This document shows positions 45,431 to 56,755 of a stretch of 64,000 bases of DNA, piece after piece. Made by a program: the position numbers and the translations under genes. Where the stretch lies: assembly GCA_026214975.1 (NCBI GenBank), contig JAOBSW010000371.1, positions 1-64,000 of the forward strand, written 5' to 3'. Every line of letters begins with the position of its first letter. Position 1 is the stretch's first letter. The notes beneath the pieces are model-generated. The model searched no databases. It saw nothing but the letters and a program-made list of their open reading frames with translations, and was not told the origin of the DNA. The stretch comes from Gentiana macrophylla. Taxonomy: Eukaryota; Streptophyta; Magnoliopsida; Gentianales; Gentianaceae.

Positions 45431-45457
45431 GCACCCCTACCACATTGCTAGGGGTGC
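45431..45457 (+). other. Second 3'-tail hairpin of LINE C
   Basis: GCACCCCTA pairs with TAGGGGTGC (9 bp, perfect) around CCACATTGC and is followed by AATCCAG. Confidence 0.7.
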
Positions 45458-46089
45458 AATCCAGGTGTTTTTGTTTCTTCTGCTGTCAACCGATGTGCTC
45501 ATACTTATTCTGGTGTTTGATACTGCCCCTTATGTGTTTGGTACAACTTCTAGCAGGGGTTTCGCGGCTCACTTTACGGACCGGTCATGTCAAAATTTCA
45601 ACAAGAAGGGCCATAAGTTTCTTGAACAGAAAGTTCACACGAGGATGCGAAGGGTCTTCGGCATTATTCAACCACTCCTTCTCCGCAAGGCGTAAAATAG
45701 AGAGGCACCATTTATTTCACTCTGAATTCCATCGATGTAATTTTTATGGGGCGGGGGAATTTTTGGGGTGCATAGAGCGAGTACTCTTCCCTATGTGGTG
45801 GATTTTCCTACACCTGGCTTTGCCACACATAGGGTTTAAGGAGGCCATGATATGCACTCTATCACGTAAACTTGGGGCGGCCGGGATATGGCACTCAACT
45901 TTGTAGCTCTTTATTTGGTTTATTAATGAAATAAAGTTGCGTTAAAAATGTTTGGTGTGTAGAACATATATTTCCTTTTCGTAGCTTAATTCCCTACCCA
46001 ACCCTTTACTCTAATACACCCGATGCCTCGTTAATGCACGGGTCTCCACCTTAATCCCTAATCACTAAACCTCTCCACCTTAAAACCTA

Positions 46090-46610
46090 AACATGTTGAT
46101 CCTTTATTCAATATTGTGGGCTCTAGATGTTTTTTTCCGGTAAATACAACGCCAATGTCTCTCTTGATCATTATAAAACGCGTTTAGTGCCCAAAGTATT
46201 TCATCAATGCCCTAGAGTTGATTTTTATGAAACATCCAATCCGGTTGTTGAACCCACTAATATTAGGATGATGCATAGTACTCTTGCCACCACTTATGGA
46301 TGGCATCTTCGCTAACTGGATGTTAATAATGCTTCCTTGAAGGGGTCTCTAAGGGAAACTTTTTACGTACAACATCTTCATGGATTTCAAGATCCTCATT
46401 ATCCCACCCATGTCTGTAAATTGAACAAAATCATTTATGGTATCAGGCAAGCTTCAATTGTTTGGTATTCGGAGCTTCGGAACATCCTATTGCTTGATAG
46501 TTTATTAACGAACAAGTTGATTCTTCTATGTTTATTTCACGTGGTTCTTCTCAATCATTATATGCTCGGATTCTTGTCTTCTACACTCTATTATTGATTC
46601 TCTTGTGTTA
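46090..46610 (+). pseudogene. Copia reverse transcriptase relic
   Basis: Reading across two frames: LDHYKTRLVPKVFHQCPRVD, then YETSNPVVEPTNIRMMHSTL, then DVNNASLKGSLRETFYVQHL and VCKLNKIIYGIRQASIVWYS. These match the Copia blocks 'K-A-R-L-V-A-K-G', 'E-T-F-S-P-V-V-K', 'D-V-N-N-A-F-L' and 'Y-G-L-K-Q-A-P-R-A-W', all with changes. No LTR was found nearby. Confidence 0.8.
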
Positions 46611-46867
46611 ATGTAGTTTCTAAACCCAATCGGGTTGGACTGGATGCGACTGGGTCGGATTATTACTACTAGCTTTTATGTTTATATATATAATAGATGA
46701 CACATATTGTTATTATATAAAACAATTTAATATCTTTATTCAAAATTTATTTGGCCCTCTTCATTAAAATACAAACTAGTAAGCATTTTAAGACATTGTC
46801 ATGAAATTAATATCAACGATTCTACAGGCATTATATCTAGGTGACTTCTATCGGGACCACGAATTAA

Positions 46868-48916
46868 CTATTGGCACTTTTTTATACTATTTTTCATTTA
46901 CTTCACCACCACCCCCAAATTGTTTTTCGGCACTACGGTACGTGCGTCAGTCTCACTGACGTTTTGTTTCGCTAACAACGTCAGTGGGTCCTACGTTTTT
47001 CTCCAATGATACATTTATAACTATAATATCAGTGCCACTGACGTTGGTATTGAAAACCAACGTCAGTACCAGTGACGTACCTGATGAGAGTCAACTTTAT
47101 TATGCTCCGGTGTATGTTTCAACCCTCGTTTACGGCACCTTTGGCTCATTCCGGGCAATTTTAGGCCATGTTAAGGGAGAAAACACACAATGCATTCACT
47201 TTGGGGTAAACCATCATATAGATGGTAAACCTTGTCATTTGACAATGTTTTTAGTCCTTTCGAGTCCTATTTATCTTGCGCGGTTATGCTCGGTATCTGT
47301 TTAGATGTCATGGCGACGCAGATATAGTTGTTCGTAAGCCCGTAAGGTAAGGCATTGAGCTCATGAAGGCAAGACCGAGGTTCAGGGATGGAAAAGATGA
47401 AGAAAAAGTGAAGATTGGAAGGTGCAGCAGGCAATGCGTGTGTATTAAGCATGATGCGTACGCATCCATGATACAGGATGTGAAGATATGGAGAAATGCA
47501 CTAATGTGTGCGCATTCTGAGTAATGCGTGCGCATTATGCATAGTGCGTGCTCATCACAGCAGTAGCAACATTCAGGATTGGGGGCACACGTGCAATGCG
47601 TACGCATTGCAAAGGAATGCGTACTAATCCACTACAACAGAATCGAGTCTTCTTCAGGAGCTACAGGGCAATGCATGCGCATCAAGAATGAATGTGTACG
47701 CATTGGACAGTTCTTAAGTACAATTATGGGCACATATAAATAGAAGCTATGCACAGATTTTGGGATATACTTTTGACACTACACTTTACCTAGAGCTTCT
47801 TCCTGATACCCTTTTTACTCCCTAGGTCGAAATTCCCTCTTTTCACTCTTAGATTCATTTCTACACTAGTTATTACATAGAATTAGCATAATCTAGCTCA
47901 AGTTCTTTTTCTACTTTTGGATTTTGGTTATTTTGGGTCTTCTCCATCATCAATTGACATTGGATAGTGTTGGAGCTTGATGTAATCCAGATTTTGCTAC
48001 GATTTTGGTAATCAATTTCAGTTTCCATTTTACTTATGGCTTTAATTTTATCTTTGATTGTTGCTTTTAGTTTTATTATGAGTAGCTAGACATCTCATAG
48101 TCAAATCATGTGAAGATTGAAGAAATCACTTTCTAATAATGGGTAGTGCTTAATTGATGTTGTATCGACGAATTCATGTCTTAAAACTTGTTCTTAATGC
48201 TTGAATTAGATTGTACACCTAGTTCATGAACTCACACACCACTTTTATAAATGTATGTTGCGAAGGGTGTGGGAAAGGGGTTTTAAGATCATTTCTTATA
48301 ATCAATCGAGTTGTTTAGTTGATTAGGGAGTGAGGTTCAATCAATTGTGAAATCGAGCAACTCTAGTGCGTTAATCTTATTTCGGTCGATTAAATCCTTA
48401 AAGGTGAATTGTTGAACCGGACAAAGGTGTTCGATTGTTGCATGGCGTCTTACACTAGCTTAGGAGTTTGCACCCATGAATGAGTCGATATAAGTGTAGG
48501 TTGGTAGGTTGGTTAATCCCATTCCCGAGTTAATAGATTAGAGGGGCGAAAGTAATCAATTGGATCATGGTTTGGCTATGTCTCTCTTTATATCTCTTGT
48601 TATCTTTCATTTACACATTGTTTTAGCATAATTGAACTTGAAACATCGGGGTTGACCTAAACTAAATACGAAAACGACTTTGGTATTCCACAAATTCCTC
48701 GTGGGATACGACCTTGCTCGCTACTATAGTGCATCCGACTCGGTACACTGCCGATCAAAGTTGGACCGTCACTATTTTGGCCATCAGTACCGAAAACAAG
48801 CGTCAGTGACACAGACGTTAAGTTGCACAAAAATAATAAAAATATTATGGTGGTGCCAACAGTAATTTTAAGAGTGACTGAAGTAAAGGTGTCAAAATAA
48901 AACGTTGTGCCAATAG
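46868..48916. mobile_element. Terminal-inverted-repeat element U, split by solo LTR V
   Basis: The left end CTATTGGCACTTTTTTATAC and right end AAACGTTGTGCCAATAG are inverted. Their subterminal parts also match (TTTACTTCACC and ACTGAAGTAAA). Short palindromes built on ACTGACGTT/AACGTCAGT lie just inside the left end (46960-47075) and a related GCGTCAGTGACACAGACGTT near the right end. Without the solo LTR the element is about 340 bp. The superfamily is not clear and no TSD was identified. Confidence 0.5.
47082..48786 (+). mobile_element. Solo LTR V
   Basis: A 1,705-bp segment from TGATGAGAG to GGCCATCA, flanked by GTACC on both sides (47077-47081 and 48787-48791). A TATA motif TATAAATA is at 47735-47742. 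Upstream of it (47430-47700) lie many copies of the palindromic word ATGCGTACGCAT and one-base variants. No protein domain. Internal sequence and second LTR are absent, the signature of LTR-LTR recombination. Confidence 0.85.
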
Positions 48917-49010
48917 AAACCGTCTATATCTAACCAGTAAAAAAAATAATACGATAAATAAACATATGACTAAATATGAGGACACTTTTTATGATTTTGC
49001 ATAATCCGCA

Positions 49011-49525
49011 TGTATTAACATGTCATCTGTTATGACGGATCGATCAAGAAGTGATGGTGATTGTAATTAAAAATAAGAAATTAACAAGTAAACAAACACA
49101 GAAACAAGAAAAACACAAATTTAACGTGGTTTCAAGCAAATGTGCCGTCTACTCCACGGGCAAACGAGGATATTTTATTATCATGAGAAAGTTACATCAT
49201 AGTTACAATTAATACAGATTGTATTTATAGCCTTGGGAATCCAACCCTAACCGACTAAACAGTCAACCCAAGTAATGACTGAAATACCCCAGAAGTAACC
49301 TTATCCAAATCGGAAAACCATGCAGACGTGTTCCCCAAGTAACACTGAGAACCAACTCAGCAGACTCATGACTCAAGAGTTGATCGACCTGACGGCGTCT
49401 ATTTAAACACCAGATTCAAGAGATTCTTCATGCACTACTCGACTTGACCATAGCTTTACACGATTTTACCGCAGAGTATTACACACAGCTAACCCAACTC
49501 AGTAGCATAGTTTAAGTCACCATTA
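49011..49525 (-). repeat. 3' LTR of element Z
   Basis: Plus-strand limits TGTATTAACATG to CACCATTACA. Matches 52031-52542. Confidence 0.85.
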
Positions 49526-49657
49526 CAAATCTCCACCTTAACTTCAACTTCATGCAAACTGACCAGATGCACAACCAAGTGCCAAAAATCCTTTTTGTCT
49601 TCAAATTTGAATACCTCAGCCGTCCCCTACCTTCAGCTGAGTATTCCCAGATTCAAA

Positions 49658-52028
49658 TTAACAACTTTGGATATTTAGCAAGTCCAGACACAATTGAAAC
49701 TTGCTTCTTGGAACTGGTTTAGTGAACATATCAGCAGGATTGACATCAGTGCTGCTTTTTTCCACTTTGATTCTTCTCTCATTACTCAGAAAATGGTACC
49801 TAACACCAATGTGCTTGGTTCTCTCATGATGAACCTGGCCCTTGGCCAATCATATTGCACTGAGACTGCCATAATACACTCTGGCTTGATCTTGATGCAG
49901 ACTCATATCATTAACTAGCCCTTTTAGCCAGATGGCTTCCTTTCCTGCTTTTGTCAGTGCCGTTTATTCTGCTTCAGTAGTAGATAATGTCATTATACCC
50001 TGTAAAGTTGCCTTCCAACTTACCACAGAACCACCTAAAGTAAACACATACCCAAATATAGATCTTTCTTTGCCCACAAGCAGAATAGCTTAATCGAGAA
50101 TCACAGCACCTATTGCAAAACATTGAGTACCACCTTCATAAATGAGTCCAATATCTGATGTACCCCTAAGGTACCTAAATATCCTTTTTACTGCCTTCCA
50201 GTGTTCCTTAGGTTGAGCCATAAACCTGCTGACAACACTGACTGCCTGAGCCAAATCCGGCCTAGTACAGACCGTGGCATACATTAAATTGTCCACTGCA
50301 CTAGCATATGGAACTCTTGACATGTATTCTTCCTCTCCAGCTGACTGTGGAGCAGACACAGCAGATAGGTGTAGATTTGGTGCTATAGGAGTATCTATAG
50401 GTTTGGCAGCTGACATGCCAAACTTGGGAAATACCTTTTCAATATACCTCTGCTGAGACAAGAACAACTTCTCCTGCTTCCTATCTCTATAGATCTCCAT
50501 CCCCAGAATTTTCTTTGCATTCCTCAAATCCTTCATCTCAAATTCAGCCTTGAGCAGATTCTTCAAATCTTGAATATCAGACTTGTTCACAACAGCTATC
50601 AGCATATCATCCACGTACAAAACCAGATAGATGATTGAACCATCCTTCAACTTGTTGTGATAAACACAGCGGACTCCTGCTATAACCCTGTTGAATCATA
50701 TAACTGTCAAACTTCTTATACCACTGTCTTGGGGCCTGCTTAAGTCAATATAAGGACTTCTTCAACTTGTAAAACATACCCTTCCTTGCCAGGAACTTGA
50801 AAACCCTCTGGCTGAGTCATATAAATTTCCTTATCTACATCTCCATATAGAAAAGTTGTCTTCACATCCAATTCCTCAAGTTCAAGATTTTGATGTGCCA
50901 CTATTGCTAACAGCACACTGATGGAAATGTGTCTAACCACTGGAGAAAATATCTCTTCATAGTCTACCCCATCATTATGACTGAACCCTCTTGCAACCAA
51001 GCGTGCCTATATTTGATGCCCTTAGTAGATGACACTCCTTCCTTTTCTTAAAGATCCATTTTGCGGTGACCACCCTCCTATCCCTGTGGTTGTTTAACCA
51101 AATCCCAAGTCTCATTCTTTCAAGTGACTCTATTTCTTCTCCCATGGCAACAAGCCAATGAGATGCCTCATACATATCACAGCTTCCCTGTAAGTGTTAG
51201 GTTCAAAACCATCCACTTCTTCAGCTACCTGTAGTGCATATCCAACCATATCCTCCATAAACCCATATCTTCTTGGGGGTCTGATATTGGTCCTCCTAGC
51301 TCTGGTTAGAGCTATACCATGCTGACTAACATCAGCTATTTAAGTATCTGCTGACCCTTGTTCAGCAGACTGGCTTGGATCCAGTTCTGGATTTGCTGAG
51401 TGTTTACTGTCCCTTGCTGAGTCTTTAAATTCAGTAGACTCTACTTCAAGCTCCACCTGTTTGTCAACTTTCTCAGTCCCGGATCCAATTTCAAATTCAG
51501 ATGTGGCCCTCACAGATGGGTTAAGCATAGAATTTTCATCAAAGACTACACTCATGTTCAGTATAACTCTATTTTCAGCTGATGACCAGATTCTATACCC
51601 ATTAACTCCATCTCCATATCCAACAAATACTCCTTTCTTGGCTTAAGGTTCCAGTTTACCTTCACTGACATGATAGTAGCCTGTGCTTCCAAAAAACCTT
51701 AGACGAAAGTAGTCTGCTGACTTTCCTGACCAAACCTCAAGTGGTGTTTTGAGCTTGATCCCAGTGTGAGGCCCCCTACTGATTAAGTAGCATGCTGTGT
51801 TAACAGCCTCCCCCCAAAATCTTCTTGCTAGACCAGAATTAGAGAGCATGCACCTTGCCCTCTCCAGAAGAGTTTGATTCATTCTTTCTGCAAAACCATT
51901 CTGCTGTGGAGTGTCTCTGACGGTATGGAGTCTAGCAATGCCTTCATTCTTGTAACACTCATCAAACTCAGACCAACAGAATTCTAGTCCATTGTCAGTT
52001 CTAAGTCTCTCAATCTTCTTCCCTGCCT
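49658..52028 (-). pseudogene. Copia polyprotein relic of element Z (integrase, reverse transcriptase, RNase H)
   Basis: Reading leftward from 52028: integrase IERLRTDNGLEFCWSEF, TPQQNGFAERMNQTLLERAR, then FWGEAVNTACYLISRGP, stop at 51643. An acidic linker (51340-51555). Reverse transcriptase MVARGFSHNDGVDYEEIFSP and LDVKTTFLYGDVDKEIYMTQ (51000-50800), then LVLYVDDMLIA (50630, catalytic Y-V-D-D kept) and LKDLRNAKKILGMEIYRDRK-like sequence. RNase H: YASAVDNLMYATVCTRPDLA, and finally NPADMFTKPVPRSKFQLCLD with a stop at 49658. The family resembles the Tnt1/Tork group. Frame changes and stops interrupt it, though one part is open for 186 codons (50090-50650). Confidence 0.85.
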
Positions 52029-52030
52029 GA

Positions 52031-52542
52031 TTAACATGTCATATATTATGACGGATCGATCAAGAAGTGATGGTGATTGTGAGTAAAGATAACAATTAAC
52101 AAGTAAACAAACACAGAAACAAGAAGAACACATATTTAACGTGGTTTCCGGCAATGTGTCGACTACTCCACGGACAAACGAGGATATTTTATTATCACGA
52201 GAAAGTTACATCATAGTTTCAATTAATACATATGGTATTTATAGCATTGGGAATCCAACCCTAACCGACTAAATAGTCAACACAGGTAATGACTGAAATG
52301 CCCTAGAAGTAACCTGATCCAAATCGGAAAACCATGCAGACGTGTTCCCCAAGTAACACTGAGAACCAACTCAGCAGACTCATGACTCGGCCGGAGTTGA
52401 ACGACCTTCGGCGACGTCCCATCGAACACTAGATTCGGTAGATGCTTCATGCATTGATGACGGCACTACGATTTCCACGCAGTTCGGCAGAGTATTACAC
52501 TCGGTGACCCAACTCAAGAGCATAGTTTAAGTCATCATTACA
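52031..52542 (-). repeat. 5' LTR of element Z
   Basis: Matches 49011-49525. Its inner edge lies directly at integrase sequence, so the deletion ended at or very near the LTR border. Confidence 0.85.
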
Positions 52543-52668
52543 TCATCAATCGGGAAAAAAATTATTCACGGTTGCAAGGAAGATATGCCCCGGCTTTTGT
52601 TTTAATTCCTCTCTCAAGTGGTGGAGCGTCTGCGAAAATCTACGTCTCGCTTGGCATGATATTGAGTA

Positions 52669-52929
52669 CTCCCTATGTTCCTATTTAACTGTCGCATTTG
52701 TTAAAAACACACATATTAAGAAGAGTAGTTAATGTTTTGACTTAACATCAAAATGACAATAGCACCCCTTGAATATAGTTAATGCAGTGTTATTTTCAAT
52801 CTCTCGTCCCTTAATAAATAATGGTAGATGTAAAAAAATACAATAAATAATCTTTTGAAACAGAAGCTACGATAGATAAAATGAATTTTTATTTTTGTAA
52901 TCTACGATAATTAGATAAGACAGATGAAA
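52669..52929. mobile_element. Stowaway-like MITE, unit 1
   Basis: The left end (TA)CTCCCTATGTTCCTATTTAA and right end AGATGAAA(TA) have Stowaway style with TA duplication. The same MITE is at 55094-56274 in unit 2, where two other elements interrupt it. Confidence 0.6.
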
Positions 52930-53049
52930 TAATTGCGGTGTACTTTTCTTTTTACGTTTGTAGCTCCAGTTTCTGTTCATTTTGTACGGCTTAGGCCATT
53001 CTGCACTTTCAAAGGAATAAAATGACCGTTTGTTAAAAATAAAAATATA

Positions 53050-53430
53050 GAAAAATACCAGAAAAAATGTCGTCAATTTGTTTTTTCCCAATATTAAGAT
53101 ACAATGGAACCTAATTAACAAAATGTGTTACGGATAAGACTTGGCCTTGACCTGGGAAAGTTGAAAAATGTTTTATATATGCACTGGCATACCTACTAGT
53201 TTGTGTAAGTAATTCACCTAATTTCCACAACCATTTCACAACATCATGTTTCCTTCTTATTATTTATCATTTCATTGTCGATCAAGAAAAGAAAAAGAAA
53301 AAGAAAAAAAAAGAAGCTTAGTTGCAACCCACAACTCTCCAATACACAGCTTTCAAAGCTGCATTTGCTTACTTTTCAGTGTTTTCACAATAATACGGGG
53401 CTTAAAATATGGTGAAAATAAGGGAAACTT
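53050..53430 (+). promoter_or_regulatory. Orphan copy of the extensin B upstream region, unit 1
   Basis: Shares GATACAATGGAACCTAATTA, GACTTGGCCTTGACC, CATCATGTTTCCTT and CTTAAAATATGGTGAAAATA with 38090-38315. No extensin coding sequence or SPPPP repeat follows. The similarity ends just before where the TATA box would be. Confidence 0.65.
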
Positions 53431-53832
53431 GTACCGGTAACTCTGCAAATCAACACATTATCAAAAATGTACAACTTTTTTTTTATACATTTGTAAAATA
53501 TGTTTTTGAGGTTTTACGGCTATAGAGCACCGCTACGGCCGCTATGCCCCGCCATGCCCTGCCAAGGCCCTATGCATACCACCTCACACCACTTTGGCCT
53601 AGAAAGGTGCGTTTGAATTTTAAAAATCTCTTCACCTTTACCTTTTTTTACTTCTACGTAAATATTTCTTCTTTAGTTTACAGCAAATTCATTCCCATCG
53701 TGATTCTTCCCTCCCGGTTTACATTTCGACATGAAAAGCATCGATGATATGACTTCAAATAATTTACTTAACTTTTGCATTTTGCACCCAATGGTTCAGG
53801 CATTATTATTATTTAGACCTGCCTAAAGCTTA

Positions 53833-54558
53833 GGGTAAGTCCAATGATGGGGACCAAAATCAAATTTTGAACCCCCTATAGAAAGGTATTAACATCTCCA
53901 GTGAAAAGAATTAATAGATATCAGGTACCATGAGATGTATCATATTTGAACTCTTGGCTAATAGTCTTCCATCCCTTACATGCTCGCAAGTGGAAAAAAT
54001 TTTGGCCAAAAAAGTGTTGCCGGCCAAGCACATTGCCTTGTCCCATTTTGTCTCCCCTTGTCCCCTCATTTGTTCTTTTTTGTAATTAAATGAGTTAACG
54101 GCTATATATTGTTACAACATGCTATAAATATCACATATCACACTCAATACATCTATCTTTTTTTCTTCACATCTATTTTTCTTTTAAATCTAATTCTCAC
54201 TTTGTCTATCAAAAGTTTCCATATTCTTTTTTCGATAAATGACACCGAAACCCAGATCCGATGGGTGGAAAGTATAGAATTTTTTAAGAAATAATATTAA
54301 ATAAAAATAATTAGCCACAGTTTGTTTTAAATTAATATTCATTTCTGTGTATTTTAATATGAATTTTATATACATTGTAGACATTGTATATAATTTTTCA
54401 AAATAATTATAATTACGTAAAAAATTATTAAGTAGCACAATAATATTATTTTATATTACTATCAAATCATCAAATATTCAATAAAAGGAAAAAAAAATAT
54501 TGATACTATGAATTTGAACCCTTCCATTGGAGACGGATATTTAATACCGAAGTGAATA
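53833..54558. mobile_element. Harbinger-like MITE, unit 1, truncated
   Basis: The left end (TTA)GGGTAAGTCCAATGATGGGG matches unit 2. The right end was lost at the duplication junction. Confidence 0.65.
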
Positions 54559-54968
54559 CAGAATTAACGTGGTTTCCGGCAATGTGCCGACTACTCCATG
54601 CACAAACGAGGATATTTATTATCACAAGAAAGTTACATCATAGTTACAATTAATACAGATGGTATTTATAGCCTTGGGAATCCAACCCTAACCGACTAAA
54701 TAGTCAACCCAGGTAATGACTGAAATAGCCCAAAAGTAACCTTATCCAAATCGAAAAACCATGCAGACGTATTCCCCAAGTAACACTGAGAACCAACTCA
54801 GCAGACTCATGACTCAAAGGTTGATCAGCCCTGCTGGCGTCCCATTTGAACACCAGATTCAGCAGATGCTTCATGCACTGCTGACCAGACCATAGTTTCC
54901 ACACAGATTCAGAAGAATATTACACTCAGCTGACCCACCTCAGTAACATAGTTTAAGTCATCATTACA
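54559..54968 (-). repeat. Truncated LTR of element Z at the duplication junction
   Basis: Matches the outer ~410 bp of the 52031-52542 LTR, from GAATTAACGTGG to GTCATCATTACA. There is no internal element sequence on either side. Confidence 0.85.
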
Positions 54969-55242
54969 TCAATATCAATCGGGAAAAAAATTATTCACGG
55001 TTGCAAGGAAGATAGGCCCCCGGCCTCTGTTTTCCTCTCTCAAGTGGTGGAACGTGCGAAAAATCTACGTCTCGCTTGGCAAGATATTGAGTATTCTCTC
55101 CGTTCCTATTTAACTAGCGCAGTTGCCAAAAACACACATTTTAAGAAGAGTAGTTAATGTTTTCACTTAACATCAAAATGACAATAGCACCCCTTGAATA
55201 TAGTTAATGCAGTGTTGTTTTCAATCTCTCACCCCTTAATAA

Positions 55243-55952
55243 GGAGAATTAGGGATAAGGACAGCTTTTATAATATTTTTGAAGAATGAAGAGGCAATTT
55301 ACATATTTTTATTGAGAGAATAGATGAACTTTTATAATTTTTATGCCTAAAGGACAAAAAAAAAAAAAAAAAAAAAAATCACGCGACCATCATCCTGGGA
55401 CGTAGGAGTTTTTTTTTCTCTTTCCTCCCCTATTTTCAAATCCTCATATCTTTTGATCAAGATCTCCAAACGCGATGAACTTTCTTTGAATTTTTACTTT
55501 TTGATGCTCTTCGATTTGAGACTTTGTTTGATATAATTACATAGTTTTTCGTTAGATTCACTGTCGAAATTCACGCAGTGAATCTCCCAAGTAAATCCTA
55601 AAAATCAGTAAATATCGACAGTGAATTTCAAATAACAGTGAATTTAGACAGCGGATTTTCTGAAATCACGTCGGAATATGTTTAATATGGTCTCAAAGTA
55701 AAGAGCGTGAAAAAATAAAAAATTTGGAGAAAGAATTTTCAAATTTAGAGTTTAAGATTGAGAAATATGAAGGTTTAAAAAAAAGGATAAATGAGAAAGT
55801 GTGTTGATATTTTTTTTATATTTTTCTGGAAAAAAGGGGCTATAAATTAAAAAATAAAAAATAAAATAGTATTTTCATTCATTCAAAAGTTTTAAAAAAA
55901 TGTCCTTCTGCTTAATTGATAAATTGTTGGTGTACTTCTCCCTCATTTCCCC
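55243..55952. mobile_element. Terminal-inverted-repeat MITE, copy 3 of 3
   Basis: The left end GGAGAATTAGGGATAAGGAC and right end CTTCTCCCTCATTTCCCC are inverted. TAATAA flanks both sides; a 10-bp duplication with one mismatch (CCCTTAATAA and CCCCTAATAA) is possible. Unit 1 shows the empty site (CCCTTAATAAATAATGG). The interior repeats GTGAATTTC units as in copies 1 and 2. Confidence 0.8.
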
Positions 55953-56050
55953 TAATAAAAAGGATAGATGTAGAAAAATACAATAAATAATCTTTTGATA
56001 GTGCAACTATGATAGATAAAAATGAATTTTAATTTTTTCATAGCTTTTTT

Positions 56051-56221
56051 ATGGTGGTCGACCACCACGCGTCATCATCTTGATCCTTCAATATGAATTC
56101 TTAAAACATGGGTAAATTTGTAAAAGCATAAGTATTTATATTTTACACGATTCGCGCTTGTGTGTTTTTTAGATTTTATTATTCCCGGATCACCAAGTTA
56201 TACTTGATCCAGGACCACCAT
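56051..56221. mobile_element. Small MITE, unit 2 only
   Basis: ATGGTGGTC at the left is the inverse of GACCACCAT at the right, with TCTTGATCC and GGATCACCAAG further in. Absent from unit 1. Superfamily not determined. Confidence 0.6.
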
Positions 56222-56399
56222 AAAATTTGCATTAATTTTTGGCAAATACGACAATTATATAGAAATGGACGGAATAATTGCGTGCGGAGTACTTTTCTTT
56301 TACGTTTGTAGCTCCGGTTTCTGTTTATTTTGTACGGCTTAGGCCATTCTGCACTTTCAAAGGAATAAAATAACCGGTTGTTTAAAAAAAATTAATAAC

Positions 56400-56755
56400 G
56401 TCGTGGATTCGTTTTTTTCCCAATATTAAGATACAATGGAACCTAATTAAAAAAAAATGTGTTACGGATATGACTTGGCCTTGACTGAGAAAGTTGAAAA
56501 TTGTTTTATATATGCACTGGCATACCACCTACTAGTTTGTGCAAGTAATTCACCTAATTTCCACGACCATTTCACAACATCATGTTTCCTTTCTTATTAT
56601 TTATCATCTCATTGTAAAGAAAGAAAAAAAAAAAAAAAAAAGGCTTAGTTGCAACCCACAACTCTCCAATACACAGCTTTCAAAGCTGAATTTGATTACT
56701 TTTCAGTGTTTTCACAATAATACGGGGCTTAAAATATGGTGAAAATAAAAAACTT
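56400..56755 (+). promoter_or_regulatory. Orphan copy of the extensin B upstream region, unit 2
   Basis: Same phrases as in unit 1, again without any extensin coding sequence downstream. Confidence 0.65.

Larger units (their letters stand above)
42458..45947 (+). mobile_element. LINE (L1-type) C, 3.5 kb, 5'-truncated
   Basis: ATGTTTGGTGTG flanks both sides (42446-42457 and 45948-45959). It starts within reverse transcriptase (WKDFRPISLC) and continues to a 3' untranslated tail of about 0.9 kb with two hairpins. The 3' tail resembles that of LINE A (phrases TGGATTTTCCTACACC...TTTGCCACACATAGG against GGATTTTCCCACACT...TTTGCCACTCATAGG). It is inactive because of stops and frame changes. Confidence 0.9.
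49011..52542 (-). mobile_element. Copia element Z with large internal deletion
   Basis: Two LTRs of about 0.5 kb (49011-49525 and 52031-52542) bound 2.5 kb of polyprotein relic on the minus strand. The purine tract AAGGTGGAGATT lies before the 3' LTR, the same tract as in element X, and the LTRs of X and Z share the phrase TTAACGTGGTTTC followed by a CCGACTACTCC-like block, so they are the same family. The primer site, gag, protease and the start of integrase are missing: the 5' LTR is joined directly to integrase sequence at 52029-52031. Confidence 0.85.
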
